From the NCBI GenBank assembly GCA_019635435.1, contig JAHBZM010000001.1, positions 3,658,001 to 3,722,000 of the forward strand: DNA of 64,000 nt, written 5' to 3'. Positions 50,892 through 58,865 of the stretch are shown in pieces (position 1 is the stretch's first letter; every line of letters begins with the position of its first letter). The notes below the pieces were generated by a model that saw only the letters and a program-made list of their open reading frames with translations, was not told where the DNA came from and did no database searches. Source of the stretch: Ramlibacter sp. Its GTDB lineage: Bacteria; Pseudomonadota; Gammaproteobacteria; Burkholderiales; Burkholderiaceae_C. The position numbers were made by a program, and so were the translations under genes.

Positions 50892-51869
50892 TCAGGCGCC
50901 CGTGGTGAACGTGGCGCTGCTGCTCGCGGCCTGCTTGTCCACCGACGCGGTGATCTTCCAGGTGTAGCGGGTCAGCGGCTTGAGCGGCCGGGCCGGAAAG
51001 AAGATCAGCGCGCCGCTGACGTCACCGGCCTTGGCCATGGGGATCAGCGGAATCTGCTCACCGCTTTGCGCCTCGAACAGGCCGACGTCGGAATACACCA
51101 GCATCGAGAACATGAAGCCGCTCAGGGTCAGCGGGGTGCCCGTGGTCTGCGGCAGCCCGTCGGCCAGACCCACCTCGGAGCCCGGCATGAACGAGGGCGC
51201 AATGCCCTCCTGGCCATCGAACGGGAACATCCAGCGGCGCTGCGACACATTGATGCGCCCCCCCGAGGAACCCACATTGGTCACCAGCGGTCCGCCGGCC
51301 GATGCCATGCCCACGCCGCCGTCGTCAAACTCGGGCGCGATCAGCTGCAGGCGGTGCAAAGGCGCCAGCAGCAGCTCGCGCATCTTGGCCTGGCCCTGCG
51401 CGAAGGTGAAGGACTGGCCGCCGGTCTTGGCCTCCTGAACCAGGGCGCCGCCGTAGCCAAAGGCCCGGGCGCGGTCCGCGATGTAGCTGCCGGTGAAGCC
51501 CGCGAGTCCGGCCTGCTCTTCGTGGCCCGAAGCCTGGTTGATGAAGAGGTAGTCGGCATGGGCCTGGGCGGCGCCGGCGAGTGAACCATTCCAGCGCAGG
51601 GCGCGCACGCCGAGCTGGGAACGGATGGCATTGAGCTGCGCGAAATGGCCCGCGGCGGCATCCGCTTCGGCACCGGCCGGTGCGGCGGGTGATGGCGTCA
51701 CCACCACGGCCGTGGCAAGCGGCGCCGGCACCGCGGACGGTGCGCTGGTCGCGGGGCTGGTGCCGCCTCCTCCGCCGCCGCCACAGGCCGCGAGAACCGC
51801 AAGGCAAGTGGCCAGCAATGCGGCATGACCGCAACGCGCAATGGTCTGGTGTGTGTGGTGCTGGCTCAT
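50892..51869 (-). CDS. CAP-domain (SCP-like) lipoprotein
   Basis: This 325-residue exported lipoprotein has Cys29 in LAACGG after a hydrophobic signal, a Gly/Ser/Pro/Ala-rich linker to about residue 70, then a CAP domain (HFAQLNAIRSQLGVRALRWN, HADYLFINQASGHEE). An additional beta-rich region of about 110 residues ends in a fibronectin-like PLTRYTWKITASV. CAP lipoproteins are found on the bacterial surface with poorly known roles. A hairpin overlaps the edge of its ribosome site. Confidence 0.85.
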   Translation of the reverse strand: MSQHHTHQTIARCGHAALLATCLAVLAACGGGGGGGTSPATSAPSAVPAPLATAVVVTPSPAAPAGAEADAAAGHFAQLNAIRSQLGVRALRWNGSLAGAAQAHADYLFINQASGHEEQAGLAGFTGSYIADRARAFGYGGALVQEAKTGGQSFTFAQGQAKMRELLLAPLHRLQLIAPEFDDGGVGMASAGGPLVTNVGSSGGRINVSQRRWMFPFDGQEGIAPSFMPGSEVGLADGLPQTTGTPLTLSGFMFSMLVYSDVGLFEAQSGEQIPLIPMAKAGDVSGALIFFPARPLKPLTRYTWKITASVDKQAASSSATFTTGA

Positions 51870-51878
51870 CTCGCTCTC

Positions 51879-51898
51879 CTGAATGTGATGGCATTCAG
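51879..51898 (-). promoter_or_regulatory. Hairpin touching the ribosome site of the CAP lipoprotein gene
   Basis: CTGAATG and CATTCAG form a perfect 7-bp stem with a 6-nt loop. On the minus strand the 3' arm ends in CAG, which is the front of the AGGAGAG ribosome site; the ATG follows 9 bp after the hairpin. Folding of this stem could limit ribosome access. Confidence 0.4.
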
Positions 51899-51960
51899 TG
51901 TGGTTGAGCGAGTGCTTGGTCGATTAGGTGAATTGGGCGGTTGAGCCTAGGAGGATTTCC

Positions 51961-51975
51961 TAAGAAATTTTCTTA
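51961..51975. promoter_or_regulatory. AT-rich perfect palindrome
   Basis: TAAGAAA-T-TTTCTTA is a 15-bp palindrome in a GC-rich setting, one base beyond the DUF429 stop and about 92 bp upstream of the CAP lipoprotein start. It is either an operator for that gene or a poor 3' hairpin. No trailing T-run supports termination. Confidence 0.35.
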
Positions 51976-51976
51976 C

Positions 51977-52786
51977 TCAGGCCGTGACGATCCAGCCTTC
52001 CAGCGGGTCCATCGCCTCTGGCAAGCCATAGCGTGGCGCCCCTTGCTGCCGGGCCCACGCGGCCTGCATGAGGCACAGCACCGCGTCCAGTGAATCACCG
52101 CTCGCGTCGTCGGCCAGCAGGTCGCGCTGCGCATGGCTGAGCTTGAGCCGCAGGCCCAGCCGCGTGCGGCCCTGTTCCAGCGCGGTGATCAGGTCCTTGC
52201 GCGCGATCAGGCGCTCGGGCGTTTGTCTGGCGCGGTCATCACTCTTGTAGCTGCGCGCCCCGATCAGCTCGCGCGCGAGCAGTCCGGGGTAGGCCTCCAG
52301 GCCCACGCGCGTCGCGTCACCGTCGTGCAGGCCCGGCAGGTGCACACCGGCGGCCAGCAGCAGGGGCACGCCCGCATGCAGCATCCAGGCCACCGGCGGG
52401 TTGACCCACTTCATGCTCGGGCTGGAGCCCGCGGGCCGGTCCGTCGCGCGATGGGCAAACTTGCCGCCCGCGGGCCGTGCATCGCAGAACGCGGCAAAGG
52501 TGTCGCGGATGTCAGCGCGGCTCAGGCTCGCATAGTGCGCCATGCAGTCACGCCATTGCAGGGGCCAGCCCAGGTGCTCGACCAGCTCGCGCGGCAGGCC
52601 GAAGGGCAGGTCAAACCCGCCGACCCAGGGGCCGGGGCGCTCCAGCCACTCGCCAAAGGCCGCCAGCGACTCAAGGCGCTCCAGCCGCTGCAGCTGCACG
52701 CGCGGGCCCGTGGCCTGGCCAAGCGCAAGAACAATGGGTTTGCGGCGGGTGGGCGCGCTGGAAAAATCGCAGCCCAGCAGGAGCAC
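51977..52786 (-). CDS. DUF429 family protein
   Basis: This protein of about 269 residues has the conserved N-terminal GCDFSSAPTRRKPIVLALG and GGFDLPFGLPRELV, the layout of DUF429, predicted to have an RNase H-like fold. EAYPGLLARELIGARSYKSDD is another family segment. The frame is open to an ATG at 52855, but the first 20 residues from there are read out of a dispersed repeat. The GTG at 52786, where family similarity begins, is therefore taken as start. The true start is uncertain and no ribosome site is obvious. Confidence 0.75.
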   Translation of the reverse strand: MLLLGCDFSSAPTRRKPIVLALGQATGPRVQLQRLERLESLAAFGEWLERPGPWVGGFDLPFGLPRELVEHLGWPLQWRDCMAHYASLSRADIRDTFAAFCDARPAGGKFAHRATDRPAGSSPSMKWVNPPVAWMLHAGVPLLLAAGVHLPGLHDGDATRVGLEAYPGLLARELIGARSYKSDDRARQTPERLIARKDLITALEQGRTRLGLRLKLSHAQRDLLADDASGDSLDAVLCLMQAAWARQQGAPRYGLPEAMDPLEGWIVTA

Positions 52787-52799
52787 GGAGGCGCTCAGA

Positions 52800-52876
52800 C
52801 GCCGCCGGGCCGCCCCAAGGCGGCTGAAGCCCCCCCGGGGGGCAGCGCAGCGCACGCAGCGGCAAGCGTGGGGGCC
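52800..52876 (+). repeat. GC-rich dispersed repeat (76-bp type), copy before DUF429
   Basis: The copy begins CGCCGCCGGGCCGCCCCAAG, continues through a CCCCCCCGGGGGG palindrome, and ends GCAAGCGTGGGGGCC. It aligns along its whole length with copies at 2009-2084 (same strand) and 3636-3710 (opposite strand). It separates the BLUF gene stop from the DUF429 start. Confidence 0.8.
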
Positions 52877-52879
52877 ATG

Positions 52880-53302
52880 TCAGACCTTGCCGCAGATCGC
52901 GGCGGTGGCCATCAGGTCCTCGAGCAGCGCGAACGACACCTTGCCCGAGACCGAGTAGGGGTCGAGCTCCGCGCGTTCGGAGTACTTGAGCAGGATGGAG
53001 TGGTTGAGCTTGGACAGGTTGACCTGCCCCATGGTCCAGCTGCCGAAGCGGCGCTCCGAGATTTCCTCGTAGTGCAGCAGGGCCACGTCCTTGTGGCGCG
53101 CATCGCGCTGGATGTGGCCGAACAGGTCGCTCACCGCCATGCGGCCCCCCTCGATGGCCTGCAGGAAGATGCCCCCGCCATAGCAGAGAATGCCGGTGAT
53201 GCCCGACACCGGGTTGTGCTGGCGGGCCTGGGCGAGGATGGATTCAATGGCCTCGGGGCGGGTGTCCACCGCGCGGCTGGCATAGAGAAGGCGTACGAGC
53301 AT
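52880..53302 (-). CDS. BLUF-domain blue-light photoreceptor
   Basis: This 140-residue single-domain flavin photoreceptor has the key residues at the right spacing: Tyr7 (LLYAS), Asn30, Gln48 (FLQAIEG), Trp89 and Met91 (FGSWTMG), equivalent to Tyr21, Asn45, Gln63, Trp104 and Met106 of AppA. The C-terminal 45 residues form the usual extra helices, so it probably signals by protein contact as PixD-type proteins do. The ATG at 53302 is preferred over a TTG at 53311. It follows folE by 5 bp and is likely co-transcribed. Confidence 0.93.
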   Translation of the reverse strand: MLVRLLYASRAVDTRPEAIESILAQARQHNPVSGITGILCYGGGIFLQAIEGGRMAVSDLFGHIQRDARHKDVALLHYEEISERRFGSWTMGQVNLSKLNHSILLKYSERAELDPYSVSGKVSFALLEDLMATAAICGKV

Positions 53303-53307
53303 GGCGT

Positions 53308-54033
53308 TCAACCTTTACGGGGAATGAGGGCGAGAAACTCGCGGCGCAGCGCCGCGTCCTTGAGGAACACGCCGCGCATGACCGAGTTGATCATCTTGCT
53401 GTCCATGTCCTTGACGCCACGCCAGGCCATGCAGTAGTGGCTGGCCTCCATGACGATGGCCAGGCCGTCGGGCTGGGTCTTTTCCATGATCAGGTCGGCC
53501 AGTTGCACCACGGCCTCTTCCTGGATCTGCGGGCGGCCCATGACCCACTCGGCCAGCCGCGCGTACTTGCTCAGGCCGATCACGTTGGTGTGCTCGTTGG
53601 GCATGACGCCGATCCAGACCTTGCCGATCACCGGACAGAAATGGTGGCTGCAGGCCGAGCGCACGGTGATGGGGCCCACGATCATGAGCTCGTTCAGGTG
53701 CTCGGCATTGGGGAACTCGGTGATGGCCGGCGCCTTGACGTAGCGGCCGCGGAACACCTCGTTGAGGTACATCTTGGCCACGCGCCGCGCCGTGGCGCCG
53801 GTGTTGTGGTCACTCTCGGTGTCGATGACCATGCTTTCCAGCACGCCCTTCATCTTGGACTCCACCTCGTCCAGCAGCTTGTCCAGCTCGCCGGGTTCGA
53901 TGAAATCCGCAATGTTGTCGTTGGAATGGAAGCGCTTGCGGGCAGCCCGGATGCGCTCGCGGATCTTGACCGACACCGGAGTGCCAGCCTCGTCGTCGGC
54001 TGGGTTCATGGAGGGTTCAGCTTTCATCAACAT
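53308..54033 (-). CDS. folE: GTP cyclohydrolase I
   Basis: This enzyme converts GTP to 7,8-dihydroneopterin triphosphate, the first step of folate and pterin synthesis. Zinc ligands are present in SACSHHFCPVIGK and in EASHYCMAWRG. The 241-residue form has an N-terminal extension of about 40 residues (RIRERIRAARKRFHSNDN-like) typical of betaproteobacteria. Starts at 54033, 54027 and 54009 are all possible; none has a strong ribosome site. It is followed closely by the BLUF photoreceptor gene. Confidence 0.95.
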   Translation of the reverse strand: MLMKAEPSMNPADDEAGTPVSVKIRERIRAARKRFHSNDNIADFIEPGELDKLLDEVESKMKGVLESMVIDTESDHNTGATARRVAKMYLNEVFRGRYVKAPAITEFPNAEHLNELMIVGPITVRSACSHHFCPVIGKVWIGVMPNEHTNVIGLSKYARLAEWVMGRPQIQEEAVVQLADLIMEKTQPDGLAIVMEASHYCMAWRGVKDMDSKMINSVMRGVFLKDAALRREFLALIPRKG

Positions 54034-54105
54034 CCCGGCATGCTAACACCGGGGTGCCCACCACCGCGTCGCGGGGGTTTCTGGCCCCCGGTTCGAGACC
54101 AATCA

Positions 54106-54153
54106 GGCTGGAGTCCTTGCCTGGCGGCCACTGTGCGCTACGAATTCAATAGC
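54106..54153 (+). repeat. Two-part dispersed repeat, copy at the ligase stop
   Basis: The copy reads GGCTGGAGTCC, then 20 bp, then GCTACGAATTCAATAGC. The TAG stop of the minus-strand ligase (54138-54140) lies in the first arm of the palindromic block, and the last codons (LLLNS) are read from the repeat. Confidence 0.75.
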
Positions 54154-55880
54154 AATTCAAGGTCCTGCAAGGTGTTGGCCTCGGCCAGCGGCTTGTCGTC
54201 GCGGATGCGCAGCATGCGCGGGAAGCGCACGGCCACGCCGCTCTTGTGGCGCGGGCTGCGGCTGATGCCCTCGAAGCCCAGCTCAAACACCAGCGAGGGC
54301 CGCACGCTGCGCACCGGGCCGAATTTTTCGAGCGTGGTCTTGCGGATCACGGCATCCACGCGCTTGAACTCGTCATCGGTCAGCCCCGAATAGGCCTTGG
54401 CAAAGGCCACCAGCTGCAGCGCGCCGGGCTGCGCCGGTTCGCGCCGCGCGATGGCGTCGAGCACGGCCTGGGCCTCGGCGGCGCTTGCGGGCGCGCGGCT
54501 CCACACGGCGAAGGTGTAGTCGGTATAGACCGAGGCCCGGCGTCCGTGGCCGGCCTGCGCGTAGATCAGCACGCAGTCCACCGTCATCGGCTCGACCTTC
54601 CACTTCCACCACAGGCCCTCGGCCCGGGTGCGGCCGGTGCCGTAGGCGGCGTCAAGCCGCTTGAGCATCAGCCCCTCGACGCCGCGCGCGCGGGACTGCG
54701 CGCGAAGCCGCGCGAACGCGTCCCAGGTGGCGGCGCGCACCAGCGGCGAGAGCCTGAAGCCCGTGGGCGCCAGCACGGCCTCCAGCCGGCGCCGCCGTTC
54801 CTGCTGGGGCAGCGCACGGATGTCCTGGCCATCGTGCTCCAGCAGGTCATAGGCGATCAAGGTCACCGGTGCGCTGGCCAGCAGCTGGCGGCCCAGCGTC
54901 TTGCGCCCGATGCGCTGCTGCAGCAGCGCGAACGGCGCGGGCCGGCCCTCCTCGTTCGGGGCCGGATCGCCAGGGGCCGGATCGCCGGCGCCCGCGTCCC
55001 AGGCGAGGATTTCACCGTCCAGCACCGTGCCGTCGGGCAGTTGCCGGCCCAGCGCCTGCACCTCGGGAAACCGCTCGGTCACCAGTTCCTCGCCGCGCGA
55101 CCAGAGCCAGACCTGCCCCGCGCGCCTGACCAGCTGGCCGCGGATGCCGTCGTACTTCCATTCCACCTGCCAGTCGGCGGGCGGGCCCAGCCGCGCCACC
55201 AGTGTGTCGGCCGGCCCCGGCAGCGCATGCGCGAGGAAAAACGGGTACGGTTGCCCCGGATCAGGATCAAACCCGGCTGGAGTCCTTTGCGCACGGGCAA
55301 TGAGTGCTTCGAATTTGATAGCAGTCGGGCCCTGGCGGCTGTCGGTGTAGCCCATCATGCGCTGCGCGATGCGCCGGGCATCCACGCCTGCGTGCGCCGC
55401 CAGCGCGCGCTGCACCAGCAGCTTGCTCACGCCCACGCGAAAGCCGCCGCCCACCAGCTTGGTGAACAGAAAGCGGCCCGCGAGGTCCAGCTCCTGCCAG
55501 TAGCCGGCCACGCGCTGCGCCACCTCATCCTGGGCCAGCCCACGCAGCGGCAGCAGCCGCTGCTCCACCCACTCCGCCAGCCCCCGGTCCGACGTGCTGG
55601 CGCCCGGCGGCAGGACCAGCGCGATGGTTTCAGCCAGATCGCCCACCACCTGGTAGCACTCCTCGAACAGCCACGGCGGCATGCCGGCCAGCTGCTGCGC
55701 CAGCGCGCGCAGCTGCGCCGTCGGCACGACCTGGCGCGGCTTGCCGCCGGCCAGAAAATAGACGGCCCAGGCCGCGTCCTGCGCGGGCACCTGGGCAAAG
55801 TAGCGCTGCAGCGCCTGCACCTTGGCGTTGGTTGAGGTGGTGGCGTCGAGCTCGGCAAACAGCTGGGCAAAACGCTTCAT
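54138..55880 (-). CDS. ATP-dependent DNA ligase of the ligase-associated damage-response module
   Basis: This 580-residue DNA ligase has an N-terminal helical DNA-binding domain (about 1-185), the adenylation motif WKYDGIRGQL with Lys242, GEELVTERFPE, GTVLDGEILAWD and a C-terminal OB domain starting near SVYTDYTFAVW. It is the cisplatin-damage-response type found with a dedicated exonuclease and helicase. The linker at residues 187-203 and the final residues are encoded by two copies of a dispersed repeat. It overlaps the exonuclease gene as ATGA. Confidence 0.94.
   Translation of the reverse strand: MKRFAQLFAELDATTSTNAKVQALQRYFAQVPAQDAAWAVYFLAGGKPRQVVPTAQLRALAQQLAGMPPWLFEECYQVVGDLAETIALVLPPGASTSDRGLAEWVEQRLLPLRGLAQDEVAQRVAGYWQELDLAGRFLFTKLVGGGFRVGVSKLLVQRALAAHAGVDARRIAQRMMGYTDSRQGPTAIKFEALIARAQRTPAGFDPDPGQPYPFFLAHALPGPADTLVARLGPPADWQVEWKYDGIRGQLVRRAGQVWLWSRGEELVTERFPEVQALGRQLPDGTVLDGEILAWDAGAGDPAPGDPAPNEEGRPAPFALLQQRIGRKTLGRQLLASAPVTLIAYDLLEHDGQDIRALPQQERRRRLEAVLAPTGFRLSPLVRAATWDAFARLRAQSRARGVEGLMLKRLDAAYGTGRTRAEGLWWKWKVEPMTVDCVLIYAQAGHGRRASVYTDYTFAVWSRAPASAAEAQAVLDAIARREPAQPGALQLVAFAKAYSGLTDDEFKRVDAVIRKTTLEKFGPVRSVRPSLVFELGFEGISRSPRHKSGVAVRFPRMLRIRDDKPLAEANTLQDLELLLNS
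55275..55322 (+). repeat. Two-part dispersed repeat, copy inside the ligase gene
   Basis: The copy reads GGCTGGAGTCC, then 20 bp, then GCTTCGAATTTGATAGC. It lies in the minus-strand ligase gene and encodes residues of the linker AIKFEALIARAQRTPAGF in the opposite orientation. The palindromic block is degenerate in one arm. Confidence 0.65.
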
Positions 55881-56911
55881 GGCGCGGCAGGCTCCGCGGT
55901 GGGTGGCGCGCCAGCTGGCGCCTCGAGGGCCTCATCGCCGTATTCGGTGTCGAACGAGCCGGCCTGCAGGCCGCGCTCACCGAGGTGGCGCACCATCACG
56001 GGCACGCTGCCATGGGTGACGATGACGCGCTGCGCGCCGGTGGCGTCAATGGCCCCCATCAGGCCCGGCCAGTCGGCATGGTCGCTGAGCACGAAGCCCC
56101 GGTCGTAGCCACCGCGCCGCCGCGCGCCGCGCAGCTGCATCCAGCCACTCGCAAAAGCGTCGCTGTAATCACCAAAGCGCCTGAGCCACGGGCCGGCCGC
56201 CGCGCCCGGCGGGCACAGCACCAGCGCGCGCGCCAGCATGGCGGGGTCGGTCAGTTGATCCGCGGCCACGGTGGGCGGCAGGACCACGCCGGCCTCGCGG
56301 TAGGCGCGGTTCAGCGGCTCCACGGCGCCGTGCACCACCAGCGGCCCGATGGACGCATCCAGGCCACTGAGCAGGCGCTGGGCCTTGCCAAAGCTGTAGC
56401 ACAGCAGCACGCTGGCGCGCCCCGCCGCCGCGTTGCCCAGCCACCAGGCGTTGACCTCGGCGAACACGGCGGCGTCGGGCTGCCAGCGGTAAATGGGCAG
56501 GCCAAAGGTGGATTCGGTGATGAACACATCGCAGCGCACCGGCTCGAACGGCGCGCAGGTGCGGTCGGGCGCCACCTTGTAGTCGCCGCTGGCCACCCAG
56601 ACCTGGCCGCCATGCGCCAGCCGCACCTGGGCCGAGCCCAGCACATGGCCCGCGGGGTGCAGCGAAACGGTCACGCCATGGTGCGTCAGCGTCTGGCCAT
56701 AGGCCAGGGTCTGCAGCGTGATCGGCCCCAGCCGCGCGCGCAGCACGCCCTCGCCCGGCGCGGCCGCCAGGTAGTGCCCATGGCCGGCGCGCGCATGGTC
56801 GGCGTGGGCATGGGTGATGACGGCGCGGTCCACGGGCCGCCAGGGGTCGATGTAGAAGTCCCCGGGCGGGCAGTACAGGCCCTGCGGGCGCTGGACAACC
56901 AGGTCGGCCAT
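55877..56911 (-). CDS. Ligase-associated DNA-damage-response exonuclease
   Basis: This 344-residue metallo-beta-lactamase/beta-CASP nuclease is related to SNM1 and has the metal site HAHADHAR near residue 34, HPAGHVLGSAQV, SGDYK, and LSDHADW near residue 275. The Pro/Ala-rich tail is probably disordered. It is one of the three standard parts of the ligase-associated repair module. Its ATG overlaps the clsB stop (TGATG), and its stop overlaps the ligase start (ATGA). Confidence 0.93.
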   Translation of the reverse strand: MADLVVQRPQGLYCPPGDFYIDPWRPVDRAVITHAHADHARAGHGHYLAAAPGEGVLRARLGPITLQTLAYGQTLTHHGVTVSLHPAGHVLGSAQVRLAHGGQVWVASGDYKVAPDRTCAPFEPVRCDVFITESTFGLPIYRWQPDAAVFAEVNAWWLGNAAAGRASVLLCYSFGKAQRLLSGLDASIGPLVVHGAVEPLNRAYREAGVVLPPTVAADQLTDPAMLARALVLCPPGAAAGPWLRRFGDYSDAFASGWMQLRGARRRGGYDRGFVLSDHADWPGLMGAIDATGAQRVIVTHGSVPVMVRHLGERGLQAGSFDTEYGDEALEAPAGAPPTAEPAAP

Positions 56912-58125
56912 CAGTAGTGCTTGCCCGTCACGAACAGCGCCAGCCGCATCAGGCCCAGGGCCAGCCGCTCGCGCACCCGCTCGCGCAGCGAGCGGTGCGA
57001 GAAGCCGTCCATCTCGATGCGCTGGCCCTGCTGCTGCATGGCCTGCACCAGGCGCTCGCGCAGCTGGCCCGCGAAGGCGGGGTCGTCCACCACCACGTTG
57101 GCCTCGCGCGCCAGCAGCAGGCTCAGCGGGTCGAGGTTGGACGAGCCCACGGTGGCCCAGTGCCCGTCCACCACCGCCACCTTGGCGTGCAGGAAGCTGG
57201 GGGCGTACTCATGGACCTCGATGCCCGCCTTGAGCAGGTCCAGGTACACGGGGCGTGAGGCGTAGTACTGCATGAAGTATTCGTAGCGCCCCTGCAGCAG
57301 CAGGCGCACGCTCACACCGCGCCGCGCCGCGGTGACCAGCGCCTTGCGCAGCTTGCGCCCGGGCAGGAAATAGGCGTTGGCAATGATGACCTCGTGGCGC
57401 GCCGAGCCAATGGCCTTGCGGTAGGCCTTCTCGATGCTGCTGCGGTTGCGCAGGTTGTCGCGCAGCAGCAGCGCGGCGGGCACGGGCTGCGGCGCCGCGG
57501 CCGGAGGTGGCCGCGGCGGTGGCGGCGGCCGGCGCGACGCCCGCAACGAGGCCATGGCGCCCGAGAGCTGGCGCTGGCGGATCTGGCGCACCGCCTCCAT
57601 GCGCTGCCACAGCTGGCTCATGGTGTCATGCGCCTGCGCCACCAGCGGGCCGGTCACCTGCACGGCGTAGTCCAGCCGCGGCGCCGTGAGCACGCCGTGG
57701 TGGGGGTCATGAAAATCATCCAGCAGGTTGATGCCACCACAAAACGCCAGTTCGCGGTCCACCACCACCAGCTTGCGGTGCAGGCGGCGCCAGCGGCTGG
57801 GAATCAGCAGGCCCAGCGCGCCCAGCGGCGAGTAGACATGCCACTGCACGCCGGCATCGAGCAGGCGCTGGGCCCACTCATCGGGCAGTGGCCCGGTGCC
57901 CACGCCGTCGACCGTGAGCTGCACGCGCACGCCGCGGCGGGCCGCGTCCATCAGCGCCTCCACCACGGCCTGGGTGCTGCCGGTGAAGTCCAGGATGTAG
58001 GTTTCCAGCAGGATCTCGGCGCGCGCCTGGCCAATGGCCCCGATCAGCGCCGGGTACAGCGCGCGCGTGCCTTCCAGCAGCCAGGCCTGGTGGCCGTCCA
58101 GCAGGGGCAAGGCGCTGCGCGACAT
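56911..58125 (-). CDS. clsB: Cardiolipin synthase B
   Basis: This is a phospholipase-D-superfamily enzyme of 404 residues that makes cardiolipin at the inner membrane. Two HKD motifs are visible: HRKLVVVDRELAFCGGIN and HAKVAVVDGHWATVGSSN. A Pro/Arg-rich insert lies between the halves. The start MSRSALPLLDG at 58125 is preferred over an upstream in-frame codon. It directly follows a ybhP-like gene, the same pair as E. coli ybhP-clsB. Confidence 0.92.
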   Translation of the reverse strand: MSRSALPLLDGHQAWLLEGTRALYPALIGAIGQARAEILLETYILDFTGSTQAVVEALMDAARRGVRVQLTVDGVGTGPLPDEWAQRLLDAGVQWHVYSPLGALGLLIPSRWRRLHRKLVVVDRELAFCGGINLLDDFHDPHHGVLTAPRLDYAVQVTGPLVAQAHDTMSQLWQRMEAVRQIRQRQLSGAMASLRASRRPPPPPRPPPAAAPQPVPAALLLRDNLRNRSSIEKAYRKAIGSARHEVIIANAYFLPGRKLRKALVTAARRGVSVRLLLQGRYEYFMQYYASRPVYLDLLKAGIEVHEYAPSFLHAKVAVVDGHWATVGSSNLDPLSLLLAREANVVVDDPAFAGQLRERLVQAMQQQGQRIEMDGFSHRSLRERVRERLALGLMRLALFVTGKHY

Positions 58126-58127
58126 GG

Positions 58128-58856
58128 CTAGAGCGCGAACTCGGCAATCAATGGCAGATGGTCCGACATGCGCCACCAGATGCGGCCTTTGGGGACCTCG
58201 GCCGACAGTGGGCGCAGGCCGCGCGCATAGACATAGTCGAGCTGGGCCAGCGGCAGGCGCGCCGGGTAGGTGCGCAGCCGCTCGCTCACCATGTCGTACA
58301 GGCCCATGGCGTTCATGGCCGGACGCAGCTTGGCGCCCCAGTCGTTGCAGTCGCCGGCCACCACCAGGGGCTCGCCGCGCGGCACCTCGCGCTCGATGAA
58401 ATTGCGCACCTGCTGCACCTGGCGCACCCGGCTCGATGCGATCAGGCCCAGGTGCAGCACCACGACATGCACCGGGTGCCCGTGGGCCTGGACGATCACG
58501 TGCAGCAGGCCGCGCTGCTCGAAGCGGTGGTCCGACATGTCTTCATGGCCGTGCGAGACCACCTCCCAGCGCGACAGCAGGGCATTGCCGTGCTCGCCAT
58601 GGCGGGTCACGGCGTTGGTCTGGTAGACGGCCTTGTAGCCCTCGGGCGCCAGGAATTCGGCCTGGGGCAGCTCGGGCCAGCGGGTGAAATAGCGCTCCTC
58701 GCGCCGGTGCAGCTTGCGCACCTCCTGCAGGCAGACCACATCGGCGTCCAGCTGCTCCACCGCGTGGCCCAGGTTGTGGATCTCGAGCCGCCGCGCCGGC
58801 CCGATGCCCTGCACGCCCTTGTGGATGTTGTAGGTGGCGATGCGCAATGTGTCCAT
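58128..58856 (-). CDS. Endonuclease/exonuclease/phosphatase-family protein (YbhP-like)
   Basis: This 242-residue EEP-fold hydrolase has the conserved YNIHKGVQG, VCLQEVR, GDCNDW and SDHLPLIAE segments that form the metal-dependent active site. Substrates could be phosphodiesters in lipids or nucleic acids. Its place before clsB mirrors E. coli ybhP-clsB, which favours a lipid-related role. The start at the ATG 58856 is preferred over a TTG two codons upstream. Confidence 0.9.
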   Translation of the reverse strand: MDTLRIATYNIHKGVQGIGPARRLEIHNLGHAVEQLDADVVCLQEVRKLHRREERYFTRWPELPQAEFLAPEGYKAVYQTNAVTRHGEHGNALLSRWEVVSHGHEDMSDHRFEQRGLLHVIVQAHGHPVHVVVLHLGLIASSRVRQVQQVRNFIEREVPRGEPLVVAGDCNDWGAKLRPAMNAMGLYDMVSERLRTYPARLPLAQLDYVYARGLRPLSAEVPKGRIWWRMSDHLPLIAEFAL

Positions 58857-58865
58857 GCGCAAACC

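Noticed and set aside
54085..54105. T-loop-like GGTTCGAGACC suggesting a tRNA
   Set aside because: No acceptor, D or anticodon arms can be paired around it; taken as coincidence.
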